A stretch of 64,000 nt of DNA from NCBI RefSeq assembly GCF_020662345.1, contig NZ_VMOA01000032.1:1-64000 (forward strand), in the 5' to 3' direction. The notes under the pieces are model-generated. The model saw only the letters and a program-made list of their open reading frames with translations, did no database searches and was not told where the DNA came from. The DNA is from Methylobacterium sp. W2. GTDB taxonomy: Bacteria > Pseudomonadota > Alphaproteobacteria > Rhizobiales > Beijerinckiaceae. Below, piece after piece: positions 44,358 to 52,468 of the stretch. The position numbers and the translations under genes are program-made. Position 1 is the stretch's first letter. Each line of letters begins with the position of its first letter.

Positions 44358-46301
44358 ATGCAGACTGCTGCGACACCTCCCGATTCGACTGAAGGGACGG
44401 CTGCCTACGGCCCGATCCACGCCGCATCCCTCACCGATCCCGAAGGTTTCTGGCTGAAGGCCGCTGCCGCCCTCGACTGGGAGACCGCCCCGTCGCGCGC
44501 CTTCGACCCGGAGGCCGGCGCCTATGGACGCTGGTTTCCCGATGCGAGGCTGAATGCCTGCCACAATGCCGTCGACCGGCACGTGGCGATGGGGCGGGGC
44601 GAGCAGGCGGCGATCCTGTACGATTCGCCCATCACCGGGACGAAGCGCACGATCAGCTACGCAAGCCTGCAGGACGAGGTGGCGACGCTCGCCGGCATCC
44701 TCGCCCTGCTCGGCGTAGAGAAAGGCGACCGGGTCGTCATCTACATGCCGATGATCCCCGAAGCCCTGTTCGGGATGCTCGCCTGCGCGCGCCTCGGCGC
44801 GGTCCATTCGGTGGTGTTCGGCGGGTTCGCCGCCAACGAACTCGCCATCCGCATCACGGACGCCGCCCCGAAAGTGGTGCTTGCCGCCTCCTGCGGCATC
44901 GAGCCGAGCCGGGTCGTGCCGTACAAGCCGCTGCTCGACGCAGCGATCGCCGCCTCGCCGCACAAGCCGGACGCCTGCCTCATCCTCCAGCGCCCCCAGG
45001 CCGAGGCAGGGCTGGTGGAAGGGCGGGACCGCGACTGGGCCGAGACCGTAACCCGCGCGAAGGCCGCCGGGATCAGCGCCGAATGCGTCCCTGTCGCGGC
45101 CACCGACCCGCTCTACATCCTCTATACGTCGGGCACGACGGGCAAGCCCAAGGGCGTGGTGCGCGATACCGGCGGCTACTGCGTCGCGCTGTCGTGGTCG
45201 ATGCCCAACCTCTACGACGTGAAGCCCGGCGAGGTGTATTTCTGCGCCTCCGATATCGGCTGGGTGGTGGGCCATTCCTACATCGTCTACGCCCCGCTGC
45301 TGCACGGCTGCACCACCGTGCTCTACGAGGGCAAGCCGGTGGGCACGCCCGATGCCGGGGCGCTCTGGCGGGTCGCGGCCGAGTATGGCGTCGCCTGCCT
45401 GTTCACGGCGCCGACGGCTCTGCGCGCGATCAAGAAGGACGATCCGCGGGCCGAACTCGTCGCCTCTTACGACCTCTCCGGCTTCCGCTCCCTATTCCTC
45501 GCCGGCGAGCGCGCCGACCCGGATTCCGTGGCCTGGGCCGAGCGTGCGCTCGACCGGCCGGTCATCGACCATTGGTGGCAGACCGAGACCGGTTGGGCCA
45601 TCGCCGGCAATCCGGTGGGGGTCGGGATGCTACCGGTCAAGCACGGCAGTGCCTGCGTGCCGATGCCGGGCTACGACCTCGCCGTTCTCGACGAGGCCGG
45701 CAAGCCGCTGCCGCCCGACACGATGGGCACGATCGCCCTACGGCTCCCGCTCCCGCCCGGCTGCCTCCCGACCCTGTGGGGTTCCGACGAGCGCTTCCGC
45801 CAGAGCTACCTCACCACCTATCCCGGCTGGTACGACACCTCGGATGCCGGCATCGTCGATGCGGACGGCTACGTCACCGTGCTGGGGCGCACCGACGACA
45901 TCATCAACGTCGCCGGACACCGGCTCTCCACCGGGGGGATGGAGGCGGTCCTGGCCGCCCATCCGGATGTCGCCGAATGCGCGGTCATCGGCATCCGCGA
46001 CGCGCTGAAAGGCGAACAGCCCTGCGGCTTCGTGGTGCTGAAATCCGGCGTCTCCCGCGATACCGCCGAGATCGAGCGCGAACTCGTCGCCTCCATCCGC
46101 GAGCGCATCGGCCCCGTGGCGGCGTTCAAGCTCGCGCTCACCGTGGCGCGGCTGCCCAAGACCCGCTCGGGCAAGATCCTGCGCGGCACCATGAAAAAGA
46201 TCGCCGACGGCGAAGCCTGGACCACCCCGCCCACCATCGACGACGCCGCCGTTCTGGACGAGATCGGCGAGAGTTTGAAGGGGAGGGGGATCGGAGCCTG
46301 A
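44358..46301 (+). CDS. Propionyl-CoA synthetase-like acyl-CoA ligase (PrpE/Acs family)
   Basis: ATG 44358 gives 647 residues, the usual Acs/PrpE length; the upstream frame is spurious. The AMP-binding loop is YILYTSGTTGKPKGVV near residue 255, and PrpE-like features are VVRDTGGYCVALSWSM, FCASDIGWVVGHSYIVYAP and GCTTVLYEGKPV. The acetylatable Lys is in LPKTRSGKILRGTM near the C-terminus. The enzyme makes propionyl- or acetyl-CoA from the acid and ATP. The closer match to PrpE than to Acs is a judgement from motifs; the chain length is unproven. It stands alone. Confidence 0.85.
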   Translation: MQTAATPPDSTEGTAAYGPIHAASLTDPEGFWLKAAAALDWETAPSRAFDPEAGAYGRWFPDARLNACHNAVDRHVAMGRGEQAAILYDSPITGTKRTISYASLQDEVATLAGILALLGVEKGDRVVIYMPMIPEALFGMLACARLGAVHSVVFGGFAANELAIRITDAAPKVVLAASCGIEPSRVVPYKPLLDAAIAASPHKPDACLILQRPQAEAGLVEGRDRDWAETVTRAKAAGISAECVPVAATDPLYILYTSGTTGKPKGVVRDTGGYCVALSWSMPNLYDVKPGEVYFCASDIGWVVGHSYIVYAPLLHGCTTVLYEGKPVGTPDAGALWRVAAEYGVACLFTAPTALRAIKKDDPRAELVASYDLSGFRSLFLAGERADPDSVAWAERALDRPVIDHWWQTETGWAIAGNPVGVGMLPVKHGSACVPMPGYDLAVLDEAGKPLPPDTMGTIALRLPLPPGCLPTLWGSDERFRQSYLTTYPGWYDTSDAGIVDADGYVTVLGRTDDIINVAGHRLSTGGMEAVLAAHPDVAECAVIGIRDALKGEQPCGFVVLKSGVSRDTAEIERELVASIRERIGPVAAFKLALTVARLPKTRSGKILRGTMKKIADGEAWTTPPTIDDAAVLDEIGESLKGRGIGA

Positions 46302-46463
46302 GCGCGTCCTTCCCCGGACGGGTGGAGCGCCAGCGGAACCCGATCCGGGGGCCAGCGAAAAAAGACGCGCAGTGCCCTGCTCCCGGCGGCACCGGGGGGA
46401 GCCGCTGACGCGGCACGCCTTGCGCCGGATCCCGGATCACCCGTCAGGGACGCCCACTGGGCT

Positions 46464-46655
46464 CACCCATCTGCTCGAAGGCGGTTCCTCTGTCCAGGAG
46501 GGTCTTCGGTATGAGGCGCGACCGGCTCCCTCTCCTGGAAGGAGAGGGCTGGGGTGAGGTGTGGTCCATCTCCGGAAGGGTCACACACCTCACCCTGTCC
46601 CTCTCCTTCCAGGAGAGGGGACCCGCGCATCCCGCGAGATGTGTGAATATCGTAG
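46464..46655 (+). repeat. Long-hairpin dispersed repeat, copy 2
   Basis: This is the most regular copy. Arms 46528-46548 and 46599-46619 (21 nt each) are exact reverse complements, and an inner pair GGGTGAGGTGT (46552-46562) / ACACCTCACCC (46585-46595) continues the stem, so a 92-nt hairpin can form. Each arm is itself a palindrome (CCCTCTCCT-GGA-AGGAGAGGG), so two small hairpins compete with the long one. Flanks match copy 1 from CACCCATC to ATCGTAG. Confidence 0.92.
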
Positions 46656-46762
46656 CCGGAGACGCTCTGGGCGTCCGGGAAACACGGATGTGGCCCGTCC
46701 ATCCCTGGCGCCGGGGACGCGGGTGCTCCATCTAGGCTGTCAGCCAAGATCGGAGCCCGCAC

Positions 46763-47881
46763 ATGACCGCACGCCTGTTCGAGCCCCTGTCCCTCGATGG
46801 CCTGACGCTGCCCAACCGCATCATCGTCGCCCCCATGTGCCAGTATTCGGCCCATGCGGGACAGGCGGGCGACTGGCACCTGATGCATCTCGGGCAACTT
46901 GCCATGTCGGGCGCCGGCCTGCTGATGCTGGAGGCCACCGCGATCTCGCCGGAGGCGCGGATCTCGCCCACCGATCTCGGGCTCTATTCGGACGAGACCG
47001 AGCTGGCGCTGGGCCGGGTCCTCGACGCGGTGCGGCTCCGTGCGCCGATCCCCATCGCGATCCAGATCAACCATGCCGGCCGCAAGGCCTCGAGCCGGGC
47101 GCCCTGGGACGGCGGCTCGCAGATCGATCCCGAAGCGCCCGACGGCTGGCGCACCGAGGCGCCCTCGGCCGTTCCCCATGGCGAGGGCGAGGTGCCGCCC
47201 CATGCCCTCGATGCGGAGGGGCTGAAGCGCATCCGCGACGGGTTCGTGGAGACGGCCAAACGCGCGCTGCGCATCGGGATCGACGGGTTCGAACTCCACG
47301 GCGCCCACGGCTACCTGCTGCACCAGTTTCTCTCGCCGCTCTCCAACCAGCGCACGGACGATTATGGCGGCAGCCTCGCGAACCGGATGCGCTTTCCGCT
47401 GGAATGTTTCGAGGCGGTGCGCGAGGTGGTGCCGGCGGCCAAGCCGGTCTGGATGCGGGTCTCGGCCACCGATTGGGTCGAGGGCGGCTGGACCCTCGAC
47501 GAGACGGTGGAACTGGCCCATGCGCTCAAGCGGCGCGGCTCGGCGGCGATCCACGTCTCCACCGGGGGCCTCTCCACCCGCCAGGAGATCCCGCTCTCGC
47601 CCGGCTATCAGGTCCCCTTCGCCGAGCGGGTGAAGGCCGAGACCGGGCTCACCACCATCGCGGTCGGTCTCATCACCGAGGCGGCGCACGCGGAATCGAT
47701 CCTCGCCGAGGGCAAGGCCGATGCCGTCTCGCTCGCCCGCGCCATGCTGTACGATCCGCGCTGGCCGTGGCATGCGGCGGCCGAACTCGGCGCCCAGGTG
47801 AGCGCGCCCAAGCAGTACTGGCGCTGCCAGCCGCGCCAGTTCAAGACCCTGTTCCGCGACACCCAGTTCGGGCAACGCTGA
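46763..47881 (+). CDS. NADH:flavin oxidoreductase, Old Yellow Enzyme family
   Basis: The 372-residue single-domain OYE starts LFEPLSLDGLTLPNRIIVAPM, which fits the YqjM/xenobiotic reductase class. FMN and substrate residues are visible: INHAGRKAS with the conserved His, DGFELHGAHGYLLHQFLSP with the active-site His pair, and QRTDDYGGSLANRMRFPLE. The C-terminal ADAVSLARAMLYDPRWPW is typical. Such enzymes reduce activated alkenes of unsaturated carbonyls. Physiological substrate unknown. The small gene at 47896 follows by 14 bp. Confidence 0.92.
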   Translation: MTARLFEPLSLDGLTLPNRIIVAPMCQYSAHAGQAGDWHLMHLGQLAMSGAGLLMLEATAISPEARISPTDLGLYSDETELALGRVLDAVRLRAPIPIAIQINHAGRKASSRAPWDGGSQIDPEAPDGWRTEAPSAVPHGEGEVPPHALDAEGLKRIRDGFVETAKRALRIGIDGFELHGAHGYLLHQFLSPLSNQRTDDYGGSLANRMRFPLECFEAVREVVPAAKPVWMRVSATDWVEGGWTLDETVELAHALKRRGSAAIHVSTGGLSTRQEIPLSPGYQVPFAERVKAETGLTTIAVGLITEAAHAESILAEGKADAVSLARAMLYDPRWPWHAAAELGAQVSAPKQYWRCQPRQFKTLFRDTQFGQR

Positions 47882-47895
47882 CCCGATTTCAGGCA

Positions 47896-48258
47896 ATGAA
47901 CATGGACGACGACATCACGACGATCACGGTGCAGCGCGTGCGCTACGACGAGGAGAACGGCATCAGCCTGATCTCCGGCGCGGACGACGAGGAGGAGCCC
48001 GCCGGCTACTTCATCATCCAGATCGAGAAGGGCGATCCCGACGGGCCGCTCATCGAGATTTTTGGCGAGGACCTGACCCAGTCCGATGGCGTCACGGCCC
48101 TGGAGATCGGCGTGCGCCACCTGCACTTCAGCTTCGAGCCGACGAGCCTGATCGGGGCGGAGATGCCGGTGGTGCGGATCGAGTCGATGACAGAGATCGC
48201 CGAACTCGCCAAGGCGCGGCTCCGCGTCGCCTTCGGCAAGCGGGCGCGGCTGGCCTGA
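47896..48258 (+). CDS. Acidic protein of unknown function, possibly Imm10-like
   Basis: A 120-residue acidic protein (MNMDDDITTITVQRVRYDEE, with a DDEEE cluster near residue 32). Alternating strands such as YFIIQIEKGD, PLIEIFGEDLT, ALEIGVRHLHFSF and MPVVRIESM suggest a compact alpha/beta fold, ending with a helix AELAKARLRVAFGKR. The strand pattern vaguely recalls the Imm10 immunity family, but that is weak and no toxin is adjacent. It lies 14 bp after the OYE gene and is likely co-transcribed. Confidence 0.65.
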   Translation: MNMDDDITTITVQRVRYDEENGISLISGADDEEEPAGYFIIQIEKGDPDGPLIEIFGEDLTQSDGVTALEIGVRHLHFSFEPTSLIGAEMPVVRIESMTEIAELAKARLRVAFGKRARLA

Positions 48259-48268
48259 TCGGCGGATC

Positions 48269-49057
48269 CTACTTCGCCACCGCTCCCACCAGCGGCCCCA
48301 GCGGCCGGCTGATGTCGGCGCGGTTGATGCCCGGCGCGTAGAGGCTGGACACGCTGCCGTCGAGGAACAGGGCGTTGGCGCAGCCGAGCGTGTCCTTGAA
48401 CAGCCGGGCGAAGGAACCGAAGGTCACGGGGCGCTCGGAGATGGCGAAGATGGCGGTGCGGCCGTCGTCGCGGACACCGACCCCGTTGCGGATCTTCTGG
48501 CTCGGCCCGTCGGTGGAGATCTTCGGGTGGATCTTGCCGTCGATCACCAGCATCGGCCCCGATTGGGTGGCGAAATCCGGCTTGATCTTCTGGCGCAGGT
48601 AGCGGGCCGTGTCGGCGACCCCGGCGCGCTCGCCCTTCACATAGAAGATGCCGTTGGGCTTGAGGTGGAAATTGCCCGGCCCGTTGGCGGTAGAGACGCC
48701 CTTCATCTCGCGCCCCTCCTCCACATAGAGGCCCACCGGCGCCTGGCCCTTGTCGTACATGCCGCCATTCATGGCGAAGCTGAGCTTCGGCCCCATCTTC
48801 TCGCCCAGCGTCGAGAGCGAGGAATAGGGCAGGCCGTCGGCGCCGAGCCAGAACACCCGCACCCGCTCGCGGCGCAGATCCACCGTGCACACCGTGAAGG
48901 TCTCGCCCTCGGACTGCACCGCCTTGCACGGCGACGTCACGGCGGGCGCGGCGAGAGCGGGCAGGGGAGCGAGACCCGTCGCGGACGCGAACAGCATGAG
49001 TCCGGCAAAAGCGCGGCGCAGTGACATCATCGTTGAATCCCGAGGCGGAGCCATCAT
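48269..49057 (-). CDS. Phosphodiester glycosidase (NAGPA/DUF2233) family secreted protein
   Basis: ATG 49057 follows GGGAGGGCGG and yields 262 residues; an ATG at 49030 or 49027 also works. The signal peptide (RRAFAGLMLFASATGL, cleavage near ALA) precedes the NAGPA domain, whose motifs include FAMNGGMYDKGQAPVGLYVE, FHLKPNGIFYV, QSGPMLVIDGKIH and ALFLDGSVSSLY. Members cleave phosphodiester-linked sugars or act on cell-wall glycans; the bacterial substrate is unknown. It is tail-to-tail with the unknown acidic protein gene. Confidence 0.87.
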   Translation of the reverse strand: MMAPPRDSTMMSLRRAFAGLMLFASATGLAPLPALAAPAVTSPCKAVQSEGETFTVCTVDLRRERVRVFWLGADGLPYSSLSTLGEKMGPKLSFAMNGGMYDKGQAPVGLYVEEGREMKGVSTANGPGNFHLKPNGIFYVKGERAGVADTARYLRQKIKPDFATQSGPMLVIDGKIHPKISTDGPSQKIRNGVGVRDDGRTAIFAISERPVTFGSFARLFKDTLGCANALFLDGSVSSLYAPGINRADISRPLGPLVGAVAK

Positions 49058-49254
49058 CCGCCCTCCCGTGCGGACGAGGTGGCGCGTGGTGTCCTCGCCC
49101 GAAACGGGAGGCGTTTTCAAGGGTCGCCGCCCCGACCCGTCACCAAGCTGTGATCGGCTGGCAGGGTGCACGACAAAATGTGCCATGAACCGTTTGTGGA
49201 GCCTGGGCGTTCTACAACCACTGGGGACAAGAACCTGTCTTTGGAGACAAGACG

Positions 49255-49767
49255 ATGAAACGCATTGTTCTGGCAGCGACCGCAATGGTCGGCGCGCTGG
49301 CGATGATCCCGGCGACGGCGGAAGCCCGCGGCGGATGGGGTGGCCACGGTGGCTTCGGCCATGGTGGCGGATTTGGCCATGGCGGCGGATTCGGCCGAGG
49401 TGGTTTCGGCCACGGCGGCTTCGGTCATGGCGGCTTCGGCGGATATCGCGGCGGCTTCCGGGGCGCGGGCTTCGGCGGCTATCGCGGCGGCTGGGGCGGA
49501 CATCGCGGCTACGGCTGGCGGGGCGGTTACGGCCGGGGCTACGGTTATGGCCTCGGTGGACTCGGCCTCGGCGTGGGCCTCGGGCTCGCCGCCGGCGGCC
49601 TTTATGGCGGCTACGGCGGTTATGGCGGATACCCGGCCTATGGCTATGGCTACGCTCCTGCGGCCTATGGCGGATACGGCGGCTACGGTGGCGGATGCTA
49701 CACCGTCCCGCGCACCCGCTGGACCCCCTACGGTCCTCGCCGCGTCCTGATCGAGCGCTGCTACTGA
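49255..49767 (+). CDS. Secreted glycine-rich repeat protein
   Basis: The 170-residue protein has a signal peptide (MKRIVLAATAMVGALAM, cleavage after AEA) and a mature chain made almost wholly of Gly with His, Phe, Tyr and Arg. Repeats shift along the chain: GGFGHGGG and GGFGRGG blocks near residues 32-65, then GGYRGG, and YGGYGGYGGYP further on. A hydrophobic LGGLGLGVGLGLAAGG lies in the middle. The C-terminal CYTVPRTRWTPYGPRRVLIERCY has two Cys and looks like a small conserved tail. The role is probably structural in the envelope. A terminator follows. Confidence 0.75.
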   Translation: MKRIVLAATAMVGALAMIPATAEARGGWGGHGGFGHGGGFGHGGGFGRGGFGHGGFGHGGFGGYRGGFRGAGFGGYRGGWGGHRGYGWRGGYGRGYGYGLGGLGLGVGLGLAAGGLYGGYGGYGGYPAYGYGYAPAAYGGYGGYGGGCYTVPRTRWTPYGPRRVLIERCY

Positions 49768-49796
49768 GCGGTTCCGCTCAAGGAGAACTCTCTCGG

Positions 49797-49823
49797 AAGG
49801 GGTCGCCTCGGCGGCCCCTTTTT
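49797..49823 (+). terminator. Rho-independent terminator of the glycine-rich protein gene
   Basis: A 10-bp stem (AAGGGGTCGC / GCGGCCCCTT, one G-T pair) with loop CTCG runs into TTT. It lies between convergent genes and, with A's at the left foot, may serve both. Confidence 0.85.
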
Positions 49824-49840
49824 CCATTTAATCGGCCACG

Positions 49841-50245
49841 TCATCGCCGGCCCTGCTCGTCCCGCCGCATCGGCATGGCATCGATGGTGGAGAACAGGCG
49901 GGCGGCCGGGATCGGCACGGCCTCGCTGAGCTTCGCCCCGCCGTCCTTGCCCACAAGCACGACGCGGAAGTCCCGGGCGCCGATCCCGAACCGGGCGCGG
50001 ATGCGATCCGCCTCGGCACCCGTCCCGATCGCCTCCACCAGGACGAGGTCGCGCTCCGCGTAATCCGCTCGTCTCGCCCGCGCCTCTCGCCTCTGCGCCT
50101 CGATGCGCGGATCTCCGCTCTCCGGGGCCACGATCAGGAGAACCCGCGACGTCCAGCGATGGGCGGCGAGGGGGTCGTCGGCCAAAGCCGGCGTCGCTGA
50201 GCCGGACATCGCGGCGAGGGCGGCGAGCAGGAGCGGGCGGTTCAT
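49841..50245 (-). CDS. DUF4174 domain secreted protein
   Basis: ATG 50245 (MNRPLLLAALAAMSG) yields 134 residues with a signal peptide cleaved after ALA near 22; the longer frame to 50326 is unlikely. The mature part fits DUF4174: HRWTSRVLLIVAPESGDPRI, QRREARARRADYAERDLVLVE and FRVVLVGKDGGAKL, a thioredoxin-like small fold without the CxxC pair. Function unknown. It lies on the minus strand, divergent from the MDR gene. Confidence 0.82.
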   Translation of the reverse strand: MNRPLLLAALAAMSGSATPALADDPLAAHRWTSRVLLIVAPESGDPRIEAQRREARARRADYAERDLVLVEAIGTGAEADRIRARFGIGARDFRVVLVGKDGGAKLSEAVPIPAARLFSTIDAMPMRRDEQGRR

Positions 50246-50423
50246 CGGATCGGTCCAATCGCGGGCGAGGCAGGAACAGCCCTTGCGCGTCAACGCCCCG
50301 CGGCGCAGGCGGTGCCTCGGCCTCACAGGCGGAACACCGGCGCCCGATCGGCCTTGTCGACATGTCCCCCGAGGCTCGAACGCCCGTCCAGAAAAACTGT
50401 CCTTTCAACCGGAGCGTCAGATC

Positions 50424-51440
50424 ATGGTCGCCGTGAACCGCAGCATCGTCCTCGCCTCCCGCCCGCACGGAGAGCCGACCGCCGCGCATTTCCGGCTCGA
50501 AGAGAGCCGCACCCCGACGCCGGGGGAGGGGGAGGTGCTGCTGCGCAACCGCCTCCTCTCCCTCGATCCCTACATGCGGGGGCGGATGAGCGCGGCGAAA
50601 TCCTATGCCGAGCCCGTCGCCATCGGCGCCACCATGGTCGGAGCCACCGTCGCGGAGGTCGCGGCCTCGCGGCATCCGGATTTCCATGAAGGCGACGTGG
50701 TCACCGCCTTCGGGGGCTGGCAGGACTTCGCCGTCTCGGATGGCCGTGGCCTGCGCAAGCTCGATCCCGACGCTGCACCGGTCAGCACGGCGCTCGGCAT
50801 CCTCGGCATGCCGGGCATGACCGCCTATACCGGCCTCCTCACCATCGGCCAGCCGAAGGCGGGGGAGACCGTGGTGGTGGCCGCTGCCGCCGGGCCGGTG
50901 GGCTCCCTCGTCGGCCAGATCGCCAAGCTGAAGGGCGCGCGCGCGGTCGGCATCGCCGGCGGCCCTGAGAAATGCGCCTATCTCACCGACGTGCTCGGCT
51001 TCGACGCGGCCGTCGATCACCGCACCGACGACCTCCCCGGTGCGCTCGCCGCCGCCTGCCCCGACGGGATCGACGTGTATTTCGAGAATGTCGGCGGCGC
51101 GGTGTTCGACGCGGTGCTGCCGATTCTCAACGACTTCGCCCGCATCCCCGTCTGCGGCCTCGTCTCGGGCTACAGCCTCACCGAACTACCGCCGGGGCCG
51201 GATCGCAGCCCCGTCATCATGCGCGCCATCCTGACCAAGCGTCTGACCCTGCGCGGCTTCATCGTGTGGGATTTCGCCGAGCAGGAGGCGGAGTTCCTGA
51301 GCGAGGTCGGAACGTGGCTGCGCGAGGGCCGCATCCAGCACCGGGAGGACATCGTCGACGGGTTGGAGGCGGCGCCGGAGGCGTTCATCGGACTGCTGAA
51401 GGGCCGGAATTTCGGCAAGATGCTGGTGCGGATCGCATGA
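50424..51440 (+). CDS. NADP-dependent oxidoreductase, CurA/YncB-type zinc-independent MDR
   Basis: The 338-residue medium-chain reductase starts [20 protein letters not shown]. Family marks are [12 protein letters not shown] near residue 46, [15 protein letters not shown] near 131, the NADP loop [18 protein letters not shown] near 152, and [15 protein letters not shown] near 217. The catalytic zinc ligands are absent, as in enone and curcumin reductases. It reduces alkenals or alkenones with NADPH; the substrate is not known. The ssb promoter with its LexA box lies just downstream. Confidence 0.92.
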   Translation: MVAVNRSIVLASRPHGEPTAAHFRLEESRTPTPGEGEVLLRNRLLSLDPYMRGRMSAAKSYAEPVAIGATMVGATVAEVAASRHPDFHEGDVVTAFGGWQDFAVSDGRGLRKLDPDAAPVSTALGILGMPGMTAYTGLLTIGQPKAGETVVVAAAAGPVGSLVGQIAKLKGARAVGIAGGPEKCAYLTDVLGFDAAVDHRTDDLPGALAAACPDGIDVYFENVGGAVFDAVLPILNDFARIPVCGLVSGYSLTELPPGPDRSPVIMRAILTKRLTLRGFIVWDFAEQEAEFLSEVGTWLREGRIQHREDIVDGLEAAPEAFIGLLKGRNFGKMLVRIA

Positions 51441-51472
51441 GCGGCCGGCGCGCGATCCTTGCGCGCCAAAAC

Positions 51473-51487
51473 GAACAAATGTAGAAC
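51473..51487 (+). promoter_or_regulatory. LexA (SOS) box upstream of ssb
   Basis: The sequence GAAC-AAATGTA-GAAC matches the alphaproteobacterial LexA consensus GAAC-N7-GAAC exactly. It lies 132 bp upstream of the ssb start, overlapping a possible promoter (TTGCGC near 51460, then 17 nt to TAGAAC), so repressor binding would block RNA polymerase. The gene on the other side is not uvrA, the common alphaproteobacterial partner. Confidence 0.85.
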
Positions 51488-51618
51488 ATCAGCCTGTGAT
51501 CGGTGGGGACAAATTCGACCCGGCGATTGCCGCCCGGCGAGCCGAAGCTCATGAAGGGCAGACGAGACGGCTGGCACAGGAAGCGGCCGTCGGTGAGATC
51601 GATCGAGAGGAGAGCGGC

Positions 51619-52188
51619 ATGGCCGGCAGCGTCAACAAGGTGATTTTGGTGGGCAATCTCGGGCGCGACCCCGAGACCCGGCGCCTCGCCTCCGGCGATC
51701 CCGTGGTCAACCTGCGCATCGCCACGTCCGAATCCTGGAAGGACAAGGCGTCGGGCGAGCGCAAGGAAAAGACCGAGTGGCACGCGGTCGTGATCTACAA
51801 CGAGAACCTCGCCCGCGTGGCCGAGCAATATCTGCGCAAGGGCTCGAAGGTCTATATCGAGGGCCAGCTCCAGACCCGGAAATGGGCGGACCAGTCCGGC
51901 GTGGAGAAATACACCACCGAGGTGGTGCTCCAGCGGTTCCGCGGTGAGCTGACGCTCCTTGATGGACGCAGCGGTGGCGGCGGAGAGATGGGCGCCGACG
52001 AGGAGGGCGGCGGCCAGATCAGCCGCGGCGGCGATTTCGGCGGTGGCCGTGGCGGTGATCGCGGCGGCGACAGGGGCGGCGATCGCGGCGGAGAGTATGG
52101 CGGTGCCCGCTCCTCCGGCGGAGAGCGCCGTCCGGCGGCAAGCCCGTCGAAGCCGAACTACGACCTCGACGACGATATTCCGTTCTAG
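51619..52188 (+). CDS. ssb: Single-stranded DNA-binding protein
   Basis: The 189-residue SSB binds single-stranded DNA in replication and repair. ATG 51619 follows GAGAGGAGAG. The OB fold covers residues 1-112 ([43 protein letters not shown]). A Gly/Arg-rich linker with [14 protein letters not shown] repeats follows at 130-165. The acidic C-terminal tip DDDIPF that recruits partner proteins is present. It is SOS-regulated by the LexA box upstream. Confidence 0.95.
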   Translation: MAGSVNKVILVGNLGRDPETRRLASGDPVVNLRIATSESWKDKASGERKEKTEWHAVVIYNENLARVAEQYLRKGSKVYIEGQLQTRKWADQSGVEKYTTEVVLQRFRGELTLLDGRSGGGGEMGADEEGGGQISRGGDFGGGRGGDRGGDRGGDRGGEYGGARSSGGERRPAASPSKPNYDLDDDIPF

Positions 52189-52264
52189 GTTGTTGCTGAG
52201 CCGGTCGTCGACGTCCGACGGACGGGACGCAGAGTGTATCGGCCTCCACCCGGTCCGCTTGAGG

Positions 52265-52385
52265 CTACGATAGTCACACATCTGGTGGGCACCACGGGTC
52301 CCCTCTCCTTCCAGGAGAGGGAGTGCGGTCGCGCGTCATGACGAACCCTCTTGGGTAGAGGGAGCAGCCCTCGATCAGATTGGTG
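52265..52385 (-). repeat. Long-hairpin dispersed repeat, copy 3 (inverted, shortened)
   Basis: On the minus strand the flanks match copies 1 and 2, from CACCAATCTGATCGAGGG to GTGTGACTATCGTAG, but the middle has only one CCCTCTCCT palindrome (52301-52321) and lacks the inner stem and second arm. This fits a deletion of about 71 bp by recombination between the two self-complementary arms. It lies 76 bp after ssb. Confidence 0.85.
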
Positions 52386-52468
52386 AATCCAATTGGTCGC
52401 TCACGGAGCGGACCGGCAGGTGCTCCCGAGACGTTTGTGGACCGCTATGAAGCGTTGGGCGTCTGCGA

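Noticed and set aside
47882-48258. The acidic protein as part of a longer frame beginning at 46561
   Set aside because: The upstream part of that frame is a shadow of the OYE gene; ATG 47896 is the sensible start.
49117-49827. Ala/Glu-rich frame antisense to the glycine-rich protein gene
   Set aside because: The repeats are a reflection of the Gly repeats on the other strand; the plus-strand frame has the signal peptide and terminator.
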